Assembly: GCA_963783045.1 (NCBI GenBank)
Contig: CAWAMD010000005.1
Span: forward strand, 1,178,001-1,242,000
From: CAWAMD01 sp963783045
Lineage (GTDB): Bacteria > Actinomycetota > Nitriliruptoria > Nitriliruptorales > Nitriliruptoraceae
Length of the DNA stretch: 64,000 nucleotides
Direction: 5' to 3'
Shown here: positions 36,707-45,769 of the stretch, one piece after another
Layout of the letters: every line of letters starts with the position of its first letter
Numbering within the stretch: the stretch's first letter is position 1
Notes under the pieces: model-generated
The model's input: the letters and a program-made list of their open reading frames with translations, nothing else
Told to the model about the DNA's origin: nothing
Database searches by the model: none
Made by a program: the position numbers and the translations under genes

Positions 36707-37435
36707 CTACAGCTGGCGGAGGTCGGTCACCGTGCCGTTCGGCAGGTCGCGGTCGAGGGCGGCCCACAGCTCGCCGGCGACCGCGTCGGGGTCGCGGAGC
36801 TGACCCTGCTCATGGAGGTCGATGAACTTCTCGACCTGGGGGAAGTCGTGCGGGTCCATCTGCCGGATCTGCTCCTGCATCGCCGTGGCGACCACGCCGG
36901 GACCGATCGAGAGCACCCGAGCGCCGCCGCGGCGGTCCTGCTCCGCGCCGGCGTCGCGGACCCACTGGTCGAGCGCGGCCTTGCCGGCCCCGTAGCCGGT
37001 CCAGCCCGGATACACGCTGCGGGCAGCACCCGAGGAGATGAACAGCAGCTCCCGGCGGCCGGCCCGGTCATGGATGGCCTTCAGGAACAGGTGGCCGAGC
37101 ACCTGGCCGGCCGCGCTGTTGAGCAGCACGTTCGTGGCGTAGGCGTCGTCGTCGACCTCGCCGGCGAACCCCATCGGCGTCAGCGTCCCGGCGGCGTGGA
37201 CGAAGGCGATGCGCCCGCCGTCGAAGCCGGCGACCTCGTCGGCGAGGGCCTGCCCGACCTCGGCCCAGGCGGCCGGGTCCGAGAGGTCGGCCGCGATGTG
37301 CGCCATCCCGCTGTCGGCCGGCGGGCCGCTGCGCGAGATGTCGACGACGCGGGGATCGTCGGCCGGGGCGGCGGCGGCCAGTGCACGGCCGATGCCGCGG
37401 GAGGCGCCCGTGATGAAGAGGAGCATGTCGGTCAT
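36707..37435 (-). CDS. SDR-family oxidoreductase (sepiapterin/benzil reductase-like)
   Basis: NADP(H) short-chain reductase of 242 aa. Cofactor motif FITGASRGIG; catalytic Ser in LLFISSGAA and YxxxK as YGAGK. Its ATG overlaps the stop of the upstream flavoprotein gene as ATGA, so the two are translated together. If that partner makes an alkyl-DHAP or related ketone, this enzyme could reduce it; that is inference from coupling alone. Confidence 0.85.
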   Translation of the reverse strand: MTDMLLFITGASRGIGRALAAAAPADDPRVVDISRSGPPADSGMAHIAADLSDPAAWAEVGQALADEVAGFDGGRIAFVHAAGTLTPMGFAGEVDDDAYATNVLLNSAAGQVLGHLFLKAIHDRAGRRELLFISSGAARSVYPGWTGYGAGKAALDQWVRDAGAEQDRRGGARVLSIGPGVVATAMQEQIRQMDPHDFPQVEKFIDLHEQGQLRDPDAVAGELWAALDRDLPNGTVTDLRQL

Positions 37436-39090
37436 GCCGGCGAGCCTAGGGGATCGATCAGGACGCCCGGATTGCACACCCCCGCCGGGTCGACGGCCCG
37501 CTTCGCCGCCCGCAGCGCGGCGGTGAAGGGCACCGGCACCTGCTGCTCGTACCAGGGCCGGTGGTCACGCCCGACGGCGTGATGGTGGGTGATCGTCCCG
37601 CCGCCGGCGAGGATGGCATCGCTCGCGGCGGCCTTGATCGCGTCCCAGCGTGCGACCGGGGCGTCACCCCCGGGCGCGATCACGGTGTCGCCGCCAGGCG
37701 CGATCACGGTGTCGCCGCCAGGCGCGATCACGGTGACGTAGGGGGCCGCGCCGTCCGGGTAGGCGTGGGTGAGCCGCACGGAGACCGCGGCCGCGCCGCA
37801 CTCGGCGACGGCGGCGGCCCGCGCCGCCTCGGTCACGTCGGCGACGAACGCGTCGAACCGGTCCCAGGTGATGGCGGTCTCGAAGGTCTCCACCACCATG
37901 CCGAGGCTCACGAGCCCGTCGCGCAGGTACGGCGCCCGCAGGAACGTCTGGCGCCAGGCGCCGGCGCCGCCGGACGAGTCGCCGGTGCGGTCCCCGGACG
38001 ACAGCCGCGACCCGTCGGGGCAGGCGCCACCGTGGTCGGCGGTCAGCTCGAGCGCCCGGTCGATCCACGGGCCGAGCGGATGGTCGGCGGACTCGAACCC
38101 GAGCACGAGCACGGCCGCGCTGCCGTCGCCGGCGCCGGCCAGCAGCGCCTCGGTCGGGTCGAGCAGCCGGCAGTTCGCCGGGTCGAGGCCCGACTGGGCG
38201 AGCGCCCGCACGGCCCGGGCGCCCCGGGTGAACGTGTCGAAGGTGACGGTGGCCTGGGCCCGGAAGGTGGGGCGCGGCTGCACCCGCACCCAGGCGTCGG
38301 TGATGACCCCGAGGGTGCCCTCGCTGCCGAGCAGCAGCCGATCGGGGGACGGCCCCGCCCCGGAGCCCGGCAGACGCCGGGACTCCCAGCGTCCGGCGGG
38401 GGTCGTGGCACCGATCGCCTCGACGAGGTCGTCGATGTGGGTCATCCGGGTGGCGAAGTGGCCGCCGGCGCGGGTGGCGATCCAGCCGCCGAGGGTCGAG
38501 AACTCCCAGGACTGGGGGAAGTGGCGCAGTGTCAGCCCGTGCGGGCGCAGCAGGTCCTCGACCTGCGGGCCGGTGGCGCCACCCTGGAGGTGGGCGGCCC
38601 GCGAGGTGGCGTCGAGGTCGACGAGCCGGGCGAGGCCACGCAGATCCAGGCTGACGCTCGGGATCCCGTCGGGAGGTCGCACGCCGCCGACGACCGAGGT
38701 CCCGCCACCGAACGGGACGCACGCGACGCCGGCGTCGGCGCACCAGCCGAGCACGCGCTCCACGTCCGCCACCTCGCGCGGGCGGGCCACCAGGTCGGGC
38801 ACCGTCTCGAGCTGCCCGGCGAAGGCGCGGGCAACGTCGCGGAAGGCCTGCCCGTGCGCGTGGACGGCGCGCGTCTCGTCGCCAACGTCGACGAGGTCGC
38901 CCAGCGCATCGGGCGCAGCCACCCGCGGTGCCGGCAGGTCGAGGTCGTCGACGGTCGCGGCCCGACGCGGCCGCGGCGGCGTGACCCCGAACTGGTCGGC
39001 CAGCAGGCCGCCCAGTCCGGCCAGCTCCTCGTCGCCGAGGTGCTCCTGGTCGTACCCCCACCCCCACCAGCAGCGGGTCCGGTCGCTCAC
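37432..39090 (-). CDS. FAD-binding oxidase, alkyldihydroxyacetonephosphate synthase-like
   Basis: A 552-aa vanillyl-alcohol-oxidase superfamily protein. FAD loop VACVPFGGGTSVVGG (about residue 125), SWEFSTLGGWIATRAGG, and the AGPS-type GGGTITHHHAVGRDHRPWY near the C-terminus (family: HHHGVG), then DPAGVCNPGVL. AGPS swaps the acyl of acyl-DHAP for a fatty alcohol to make ether lipid; many actinobacterial relatives are unassigned. The GTG overlaps the upstream hydrolase stop by GTGA. Contains an in-frame 24-bp repeat. Confidence 0.82.
   Translation of the reverse strand: MSDRTRCWWGWGYDQEHLGDEELAGLGGLLADQFGVTPPRPRRAATVDDLDLPAPRVAAPDALGDLVDVGDETRAVHAHGQAFRDVARAFAGQLETVPDLVARPREVADVERVLGWCADAGVACVPFGGGTSVVGGVRPPDGIPSVSLDLRGLARLVDLDATSRAAHLQGGATGPQVEDLLRPHGLTLRHFPQSWEFSTLGGWIATRAGGHFATRMTHIDDLVEAIGATTPAGRWESRRLPGSGAGPSPDRLLLGSEGTLGVITDAWVRVQPRPTFRAQATVTFDTFTRGARAVRALAQSGLDPANCRLLDPTEALLAGAGDGSAAVLVLGFESADHPLGPWIDRALELTADHGGACPDGSRLSSGDRTGDSSGGAGAWRQTFLRAPYLRDGLVSLGMVVETFETAITWDRFDAFVADVTEAARAAAVAECGAAAVSVRLTHAYPDGAAPYVTVIAPGGDTVIAPGGDTVIAPGGDAPVARWDAIKAAASDAILAGGGTITHHHAVGRDHRPWYEQQVPVPFTAALRAAKRAVDPAGVCNPGVLIDPLGSPA
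37663..37734. repeat. 24-bp in-frame tandem repeat inside the AGPS-like gene
   Basis: Three copies of a 24-bp unit (the last two identical) encode repeated TVIAPGGD near the C-terminus. The period keeps the frame; length variation between strains is likely. Confidence 0.85.
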
Positions 39091-39917
39091 GACGCCTCCT
39101 TCGGGTCCGGTAGTGCGTGCAGGAACCTGGTGAGCAGGCGGACGTAGCGCCGACGGGCCTGCTCGGGGAATCCGTGCGCGAGCCGGCGCAGCACGACGAA
39201 CCGGGCACCGGGGATGGCGGCGGCCAGCTCGGCGCCTCGATCGGGCGGCGCGATCGGGTCGTGGCCGCCGGCCAGGATCAGGGTCGGACAGCGGATGCGG
39301 TCCAGCACGCCGCTGGCGTCGTGGTGGCGGCAGGCCCGCGAGAGGGCGAGGTGGCGCGGCACGAGATGGTCGAGGGCCGGCGCGGGTCCGAGCCGGAGCT
39401 GCAACCGGCGGCGCAGAAGGTCGCTGCCGGTGTAGGACGCGGCGAGCGCATCGCGGTAGAAGCGCCGCCACTGGCCGCTGACGATCAGGTCGTCCCAGCG
39501 ACGGATCCGGTCGCGCAGCGCCGCGTCGGCGCACGGCACGGTCGCGCTCATGACGAGCGCGTGGACGAGCTCGGGACGACGCGCCGCGACGTGCTGGGCC
39601 ACCATGGCCCCCATCGAGTGCCCGGCCAGCACCGCAGGACCGTCCGCAACGGCCTCGAGCAGGTCGATGACATCGGCGGCGAGGTCGCGGGTGTCGGGTG
39701 CGGGCGGAAGCGGATGCCGGTGCGAGATCACGTGCACCCGGTACCGGCGCAGCGGCGCCGGCGGTGGCGGCAGCGCCCGGATGGCGCGGTCCTCCGACAG
39801 CGGCGCCAGCCCGTCGGAGAGTCCGGGCAGCACCACCGCCGGCGGCCCGTCCGGATCACCGAAGGAGCAGACCGGTAGGCGCCCTGCGCCCACCGGCAGC
39901 CAGCGCACGTCCCGCAT
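39087..39917 (-). CDS. Alpha/beta-hydrolase
   Basis: A 276-aa hydrolase. Nucleophile elbow AGHSMGAM (about residue 95), acid in AGGHDPIAPP, base in LAHGFPEQ; an oxyanion region lies near VVLPGLSDG. Start ATG 39917 is chosen because the sequence before it lacks family likeness; it has GGGAG nearby. First of four genes running into the lipid set at 35.5-39.1 kb, with GTGA coupling to the next. Probably an esterase or lipase-like enzyme; substrate unknown. Confidence 0.83.
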   Translation of the reverse strand: MRDVRWLPVGAGRLPVCSFGDPDGPPAVVLPGLSDGLAPLSEDRAIRALPPPPAPLRRYRVHVISHRHPLPPAPDTRDLAADVIDLLEAVADGPAVLAGHSMGAMVAQHVAARRPELVHALVMSATVPCADAALRDRIRRWDDLIVSGQWRRFYRDALAASYTGSDLLRRRLQLRLGPAPALDHLVPRHLALSRACRHHDASGVLDRIRCPTLILAGGHDPIAPPDRGAELAAAIPGARFVVLRRLAHGFPEQARRRYVRLLTRFLHALPDPKEAS

Positions 39918-39998
39918 CCCGCTCTCCCGACGGCGAGAGGACCCTAGCGCCCGCCACGGGCGGTACCGTCTCCGCTGCGGGCGGCAACGAGGGCGGGC

Positions 39999-40835
39999 GT
40001 GGACGAACGACGCGGAACGGTGGTGGCGACCGTGCTCGTCGCCATCGGTATCGCCGTCGCCATGGGCGCGCTGCTGTGGTGGGTCGCACGCCCGGGCCTG
40101 CCACCGGCGGGCGCGGCCGCCGGACCCCAACGGTCAGTGGCGTCGCCGCCGGCCGCCCCGGCACCCTCCCCCGGTGCCCTCGGCTACGCGGTCTGGTCCC
40201 GCAACGCCGATGGCTCGCCGGTGCGCTGGAATCCGTGCGCGCCGATCCACTGGACGCTCAACCCGACCGGCGCTCCGTCGGGCGCCCTCGCCGACCTCGA
40301 CACCGCCACCCGACGCATCACCGAGGCCACGGGCATCGAGTTCGTCTACGACGGCACCACCACCGAGATCCCGACCCGGGAGCGCCATCCCTACCAGCCC
40401 GACCGCTACGACCCGGACCGTTGGGCGCCGGTGCTCTTCGCCTGGGAAGCGCCCCACGCCACCGACATCCCACTGGCGGACACCGATCGTGCCGTCTCCG
40501 TCCCCGTCGCCGTCGGCGGCGACGACGACCAGGTCTTCGCGACGGGTCAGATCGTGCTCAACCGGTTCGCGCCGCTCGCCGACGGCTTCACCGACCGGGC
40601 GCACGGTTGGGGGGCGGTCATGCTGCACGAGCTCGGGCACCTCGTCGGGCTCGACCACGTCGACGACCCGGCGCAGCTGATGTACCGGTTCCCGGGCGAC
40701 GGGGCGGTGCGCTGGGGCGACGGCGACCTGCGGGGGCTCGCCGAGGTCGGCGCCGGCCACGGCTGCCTTCAGACACCGCCGCCGGCCGACGTGACCGTCA
40801 CCTACGTCGACGACTTCCACCATCTCTCACGCTGA
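39999..40835 (+). CDS. Membrane-anchored matrixin-like zinc metalloprotease
   Basis: A 278-aa protein with one N-terminal membrane helix (about residues 9-29), a Pro/Ala linker and a metzincin domain. The zinc motif HELGHLVGLDH lies at about residues 209-219 and the Met-turn is AQLMY. The catalytic domain faces outside. Related actinobacterial proteins are of unknown role. GTG start with weak ribosome site. Convergent with the next gene at 12 nt. Confidence 0.85.
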   Translation: MDERRGTVVATVLVAIGIAVAMGALLWWVARPGLPPAGAAAGPQRSVASPPAAPAPSPGALGYAVWSRNADGSPVRWNPCAPIHWTLNPTGAPSGALADLDTATRRITEATGIEFVYDGTTTEIPTRERHPYQPDRYDPDRWAPVLFAWEAPHATDIPLADTDRAVSVPVAVGGDDDQVFATGQIVLNRFAPLADGFTDRAHGWGAVMLHELGHLVGLDHVDDPAQLMYRFPGDGAVRWGDGDLRGLAEVGAGHGCLQTPPPADVTVTYVDDFHHLSR

Positions 40836-40847
40836 GGGGGCGCGCGA

Positions 40848-41617
40848 TCAGGTGATCGACACGCCGCCGTCGACGACGACCGTCTGTCCGGTGATGTAGC
40901 CGGCGCCGTCGCCGGCGAGGAAGACGACCGCGGCGGCGAGCTCCTCGAGATGCCCCATCCGCCCCACGAGCACCCGTTCCTGCTGCCGCTCGATGTAGCC
41001 CTCGGGGTAGGTCTCGGTCATCTCGGAGGGGAAGAAGCCGGGGGCGATCGCGTTGACCCGGATGCCCTTGCGTCCGGTCCACTGCTGGGCGAGGTCCCGG
41101 GTGAGCCCCATGAGGCCGGCCTTGCTCGCCGAGTAGGCGGCCTGGGGAAGCCCGGCGGTCGTGATGGCCAGCACGCTGCTGATGTTGATGATGCTGCTGC
41201 CGGGCTCCATGACCGACGCGCAGGCCTGCGCCATCCAGTAGCAGCCGTTCAGGTTCACGTCGATGACCTGGCGGAACTGCTCGGGGGTCTCACGGGTGGC
41301 GGGCACGGCGGTGCCGATACCGGCGTTGTTGACGAGCACGTCGACGCGACCGAGATCCTCCATCGGTCTGACGAACGAGCCGCTGACAGTCCTGCGGGGT
41401 CGGCAACGTCGGTCGCGACGGCCAGCGCTCGGCGGCCGCGCGACTCCACCGCCGCCCTGGTCTCCTCCAACCGCTCGATGCGGCGCGCGCCGAGGGACAC
41501 GTCCGCCCCGGCCTCCGCGAGCGCCGTCGCGAACGCCACCCCGAGCCCGGAGGAGGCGCCCGTGACGAGCGCCACCCGTCCATCGAGCCGGAACGAATCG
41601 AGCACGGCCACCAGCAC
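40848..41617 (-). pseudogene. SDR-family 3-oxoacyl-ACP-reductase-like protein, frameshifted
   Basis: Classical short-chain dehydrogenase, 255 aa if repaired. N-terminus from GTG 41617 reads VALVTGASSGLGVAFA; the C-terminal part has VDVLVNNAGIG, INISSV, YSASKAG and ITGQTVVVDGG. Between about 41360 and 41395 the frame changes twice; two extra bases explain it. All catalytic residues are present, so indel error is likely. Not coupled to neighbours. Confidence 0.83.
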
Positions 41618-41671
41618 ACCTTTCCGACGACGTCACCGGGGCGTCGGCGACCCTAGACCGTGAGGCGCTGC

Positions 41672-41953
41672 TCAGGCGCGGACGTCCTCGATGTCGGTGG
41701 CGAGGTCGAGGTCCTTGCGGGTGACCCCGCCGGCGCTGTGGGTCGTCAGCCGCAGCGCCACCGACGTGTAGCTGTTGCTGATGTCCGGATGGTGGTTCGC
41801 CGCGTCCGCCTTCGCCGCGACCTGGTTGATGAACGCGATGGCGTCCATGAACGTGTCGAACGAGAACTGCTTGTGCAGCGCCCCGTCGGCGAATCTCCAG
41901 CCGTCGAGTCCGGCCAGGCCGGCGTCGATCTCGGTTCGGTTGAGCGTCTCCAT
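41672..41953 (-). CDS. 4a-hydroxytetrahydrobiopterin dehydratase (PCD/DCoH)
   Basis: A 93-aa pterin-4a-carbinolamine dehydratase. Motif NHHPDISNSYTSVALRLTTH (about residues 53-72) carries the catalytic His pair. The family recycles pterin after aromatic amino acid hydroxylation and also occurs without a hydroxylase, linked to molybdopterin or other roles. Full length for the family. Divergent from the LON-domain gene. Confidence 0.93.
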   Translation of the reverse strand: METLNRTEIDAGLAGLDGWRFADGALHKQFSFDTFMDAIAFINQVAAKADAANHHPDISNSYTSVALRLTTHSAGGVTRKDLDLATDIEDVRA

Positions 41954-42035
41954 GGCACCATGCCTACCAGGGGCCGCGTCGGGCGACCATGAACTCCTGG
42001 ACGGACAACCGGATCGGCCGCGGCGACGAACCCCC

Positions 42036-42041
42036 GATAAT
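42036..42041 (+). promoter_or_regulatory. -10-like element of the LON-domain gene
   Basis: GATAAT at 42036-42041, an unusually AT-rich hexamer in this region, lies 52 nt before the GTG at 42094. Confidence 0.4.
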
Positions 42042-42093
42042 CCGCGTACCGGCCACCGCCGGCAGGTGGGAGGACGGCGCGACAGGAGACACG

Positions 42094-42714
42094 GTGACCG
42101 AGCTGCCCATGTTCCCGCTCGGGAACGTGCTCGTGCCGCAGATGGTCCTGCCCTTGCACGTGTTCGAGCCGCGGTACCGGGCGCTCATGGACGACGTGCT
42201 GGCCGGCGACGGCACCTTCGGCGTCGTGCTCATCGAGCGCGGCTCCGAGGTCGGCGGCGGCGACGTGCGCACCGAGATCGGGACCCGGGCACGGCTGCTG
42301 AAGGCGGAGCAGCTCGACGATGGCCGCTGGGTCGCGATCGCGGTCGGCACGAGCCGCTTCTCCGTGCGCGCGTGGCTGCCCGACGACCCCTATCCCCGCG
42401 CGGTGGTGGAGGACCTCCACGACACGCCGCCCGGCCCCGAGGCACCCGAGCTGCGGGACGCCGTCGTGGTCCGCCTGCGATCCGTGCTGGCGCTGCGGGC
42501 GATCCTGGAGGAGGGACCGGCGGACCTCGACGACGTGCCGCTCGCGCGCGACCCGTCGATGGCCTCGTTCCAGGCTGTGACGCTGTCGCAGCTCTCGCCT
42601 CTCGACGCCCAACGGGTCCTCGCCACCGACGGCGTGACGAGGCGGCTGCGGCTGCTCGTGGGTCTTCTCGACGACCTCACCGACGTGCTGCACTTCCGGA
42701 TCGGAAACGGTTGA
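42094..42714 (+). CDS. Stand-alone LON substrate-binding domain protein
   Basis: A 206-aa protein equal to the N-terminal (LAN) domain of Lon protease without ATPase or protease. Start LPMFPLGNVLVPQMVLPLHV, then FEPRYRALM, and GTRARLLKAEQL; helical C-terminal half. The GTG at 42094 has an AGGAG site, better than the ATG at 41989. Such proteins are common in actinobacteria and cyanobacteria; role unknown, possibly substrate or adaptor binding. Confidence 0.88.
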   Translation: MTELPMFPLGNVLVPQMVLPLHVFEPRYRALMDDVLAGDGTFGVVLIERGSEVGGGDVRTEIGTRARLLKAEQLDDGRWVAIAVGTSRFSVRAWLPDDPYPRAVVEDLHDTPPGPEAPELRDAVVVRLRSVLALRAILEEGPADLDDVPLARDPSMASFQAVTLSQLSPLDAQRVLATDGVTRRLRLLVGLLDDLTDVLHFRIGNG

Positions 42715-42794
42715 GTGGCTCCTGGCGCGCCGCGCGGCGCCACGACGGGCCCGGTGCAGCAACCGCGCGACCGCCCGACCGAGGAAGGACGATC

Positions 42795-43205
42795 ATGGAC
42801 ATCACGGACGCCACCGAGTTCCTCCGCGACCACCACCGCGGCGTGCTGCTGACGTACCGGCAGGATGGCAGCCCGCAGCTGTCCCCGGTGGTGGCCGGGG
42901 TGGACGACGACGGCCGCGTGCTGGTCAGCACCCGGGAGACGTCCATGAAGGCCCAAAACCTGCGGCGCGACCCGCGCGCGTCGCTGTGCGCGTTCACGGA
43001 TGCGTTCTTCGGCTCCTGGGTCCGGATCGACGGCCGCGCCGAGGTCGTCAGCCTCCCCGACGCCATGCCGCTGCTCGAGGACTACTACCGCCGACTGCGT
43101 GGCGACCACGACGACTGGGACGCCTACCGCGACGCGATGCGCGACGAGCAGCGGGTGATGGTGCGCGTCACCGTCGAGGAGGCGGGCCCCGACCGCAGCG
43201 GCTGA
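42795..43205 (+). CDS. PPOX-class F420-dependent / FMN-binding split-barrel protein
   Basis: A 136-aa split beta-barrel protein of the pyridoxamine-phosphate-oxidase-like family. GVLLTYRQDGSPQLSPVVAG at residues 16-35 and LVSTRETSMKAQNLRRDPR are typical of TIGR03618 members, several of which bind F420. It follows the LON-domain gene at 80 nt with its own AGGAAGG site. With the LLM gene it implies the host makes F420. Confidence 0.85.
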   Translation: MDITDATEFLRDHHRGVLLTYRQDGSPQLSPVVAGVDDDGRVLVSTRETSMKAQNLRRDPRASLCAFTDAFFGSWVRIDGRAEVVSLPDAMPLLEDYYRRLRGDHDDWDAYRDAMRDEQRVMVRVTVEEAGPDRSG

Positions 43206-43231
43206 GCGTGGCCCGCCGCCCCCGCGTGCAT

Positions 43232-43260
43232 CCGGAACGGTTCGGCGGTTATCGTTCCGG
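43232..43260. promoter_or_regulatory. 8-bp inverted repeat over a -10-like element, acyl-CoA dehydrogenase operon
   Basis: CCGGAACG (43232-43239) and CGTTCCGG (43253-43260) flank TTATCGT, a possible -10, 25 nt before the GTG at 43286. The layout suits a repressor site for the two acyl-CoA dehydrogenase genes. Confidence 0.5.
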
Positions 43261-43285
43261 GACGCGACGGGACGGGAGACAGCGC

Positions 43286-44440
43286 GTGCGCACGACACCC
43301 TTCACCGAGGAGCACGACCAGCTGCGGGCGGCGGTCCGGCGTTTCGTCGAGGACGAGCTCGCCCCGCACGCCGAGGAGTGGGAGGAGGCCGAGGGCTTCC
43401 CCGACGAGGTGTTCCGCCGCATGGGCGAGCTCGGCTTCCTCGGGCTGACCAAACCCGAGGAGTACGGCGGGCAGGGCGCCGACTACTGGGCGACCGTCGT
43501 GCTCGGCGAGGAGCTCATGCGATGCGGCAACGGGTCCATCCCGATGGCGATCGCCGTGCAGACCGACATGGCGACCCCGCCGATCCTCCAGTTCGGCACC
43601 GACGAGCAGAAGCAGGCCTACCTCGCCCCGGCGATCGCCGGCACCAAGATCGCCTGCATCGGCATCACCGAGCCCGAGGCCGGCTCGAACGTCGCCGGGA
43701 TCCGCACCCATGCGCGCCGTGACGGGGGCGACTGGGTCATCAACGGCTCGAAGGTGTTCATCACGAACGGGGTCCGCGGCGACTTCGTGACCATGGTCGT
43801 GCGCACCGGCGAGGCGGAAGCGTCCGATCCGTGGTCGGGCATCTCGCTGTTCCTCGTCGACACCGACCTGCCGGGGTTCGAGGTCGCGAAGAAGCTCGAC
43901 AAGGTCGGGATGCGCTCGTCGGACACGGCGCTGATCTACCTCGAGGACGTGCGGGTGCCCGACGACGCGCTGCTCGGTGTGGAGGGGCAGGGCTTCAAGC
44001 AGATCATGTGGGAGCTGCAGGGCGAGCGGCTCATCGCGTCGATCCAGGCGGTCTCCGGGGCGCAGCTCAACCTCGAGCGCACGATGGCCTACGCCCGCCA
44101 GCGCGAGGCGTTCGGCCGCCCGATCGCGTCGTTCCAGGTGCTCAAGCACCGGCTGATGGACATGGCGACCGAGATCGAAGGCTGCCGGCGGCTCGTCTAC
44201 GACTGCTGCGACCGGTGGAACCGGGGCGAGTACGCCACGACCGAGATCGCGATGTGCAAGCTCGCCGCCGCCCAGATGTCGTTCCGGGTCGCCGACGAGT
44301 GCCTGCAGATCCACGGCGGCATGGGCTACTCGATGGACTCACCGGTGCAGCGCTCGTGGCGCGACGCCCGGCTGATCCGGATCGGAGGCGGCACCGACGA
44401 GGTGCAGCGCGAGATCATCTCGAAGCTGATGGGACTGTAG
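43286..44440 (+). CDS. Acyl-CoA dehydrogenase
   Basis: A 384-aa FAD enzyme of ordinary length. FAD/acyl motifs IGITEPEAGSNVAGIRT and SKVFITNG, then QIHGGMGYSMDSPVQRSWRD and GGGTDEVQREIISKLMG at the end. GTG 43286 has GGGAG 9 nt upstream; the upstream frame has no similarity. First of two paralogous genes 25 nt apart. Chain-length specificity is not predictable; short- or branched-chain substrates are plausible. Confidence 0.92.
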   Translation: MRTTPFTEEHDQLRAAVRRFVEDELAPHAEEWEEAEGFPDEVFRRMGELGFLGLTKPEEYGGQGADYWATVVLGEELMRCGNGSIPMAIAVQTDMATPPILQFGTDEQKQAYLAPAIAGTKIACIGITEPEAGSNVAGIRTHARRDGGDWVINGSKVFITNGVRGDFVTMVVRTGEAEASDPWSGISLFLVDTDLPGFEVAKKLDKVGMRSSDTALIYLEDVRVPDDALLGVEGQGFKQIMWELQGERLIASIQAVSGAQLNLERTMAYARQREAFGRPIASFQVLKHRLMDMATEIEGCRRLVYDCCDRWNRGEYATTEIAMCKLAAAQMSFRVADECLQIHGGMGYSMDSPVQRSWRDARLIRIGGGTDEVQREIISKLMGL

Positions 44441-44465
44441 AGCCAGGGACACCGAGGAGCCGTTC

Positions 44466-45693
44466 ATGAGCACGATCGACCTGTCCCCCACCTCTCACCA
44501 GGGCGAGCCGGCCCTGCCGCTGTTCCGCGACGAGCACACCCAGCTCCGTTCGGCGGCCCGGTCGTTCGTGGAGCGCGAGATCACCCCCCACGTCGAGGAG
44601 TGGGAGGCGGCCGAGGACGTCCCCGCGCGAGCTGTTCCGCCAGGTCGGCGAGGCCGGCTTCTTCGGGCTGAAGTTCGCGCCCGAGTGGGGAGGGTCCGGG
44701 CCGGACCTGCTCGCACAGGCGGTGTGGATCCAGGAGCTGTCGCGCTGCGGCGCCGGCGGGCTCGCCGCCGACCTCGGGGCGCACAGCGACCTCGCCGCGC
44801 TCTACGTCGACCGCACCGGCACCGACGACCTCAAGGAGCGCTGGCTGCGCCCGTCGATCACGGGCGAGGTGATCGGGGCGCTCGGGATCACCGAGCCCGA
44901 CGCCGGCTCGGACGTGGCCGGGATCCGCACCCGTGCCCGGCGCGACGGCGACGGCTGGGTGCTCGACGGCACGAAGGTGTTCATCACGAACGGGGCGTGG
45001 TGCGACTACGCCGTCATCGCCGCGAAGGTCTCACCCGACGACGGCGCGCCGTCCGACGACCCGCACGCCCAGGTGACGCTGTTCGTCGTGGACGCGTCCG
45101 CCGACGGGTTCTCGCGGCGGCGGATGCGGATGCTCGGCTGGCGCACGTCGCACACCGGCGAGCTCGTGCTCGAGGGCGTCCGGGTGACCGACGCCGACCG
45201 GCTCACCGGGATCGGCGAGGGGTTCGGCGCGATCATGGGCAACTTCGCCTGGGAGCGGCTGTCGATGTCGCTCGGGGCGGTGGAGGCCGCCGAGGGGGCG
45301 CTGCAGGCCGCGATCTCCTATGCGCGGGAGCGCGAGGCCTTCGGCCGGCCGGTCGCGAAGTTCCAGGTGTGGCGCCACCGCTTCGCCGAGCACGGCACCC
45401 GCATCGCCACGGCCCGGGCGCTGACCGAGCACGCGCTGCGGCTGACCGTCGCCCAGGCCGAGGGTGACGACGTGGACCCGACCGAGGTGCTGCGGGCCAC
45501 GACGATGGCGAAGCTGAGCTCCCAGCGGCTCGCGTTCGAGGTCGCCGACGACTGCGTGCAGGTCCACGGCGGGTCGGGCTACATGATGGAGTACCCGGCG
45601 CAGCGGTGGTGGCGCGACACCCGGCTCGGTCCGATCGGTGGCGGCACCGACGAGATCATGAAGGAGATCCTCGCGAAGACCTACGGGCTGTGA
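44466..45693 (+). pseudogene. Acyl-CoA dehydrogenase, one frameshift
   Basis: Second acyl-CoA dehydrogenase of the pair, 408 aa if repaired. N-terminal part reads LFRDEHTQLRSAARSFVE; after a CCCC run (44621-44624), which is one base too long, the frame resumes as ELFRQVGEAGFFGLKF. Later motifs: GITEPDAGSDVAGIRTRARR, VHGGSGYMMEYPAQRWWRD, GGGTDEIMKEI. GAGGAG precedes the ATG at 44466. A homopolymer error is the simplest reading. It may act with or as an alternative to the enzyme upstream. Confidence 0.87.
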
Positions 45694-45769
45694 CACACGA
45701 CCGGTTGGCGCCGCGACACCGGGCGGGGGGATGCCGTGCCGTACCGCAGCCTGGGTGAGGAGCCCCGGG

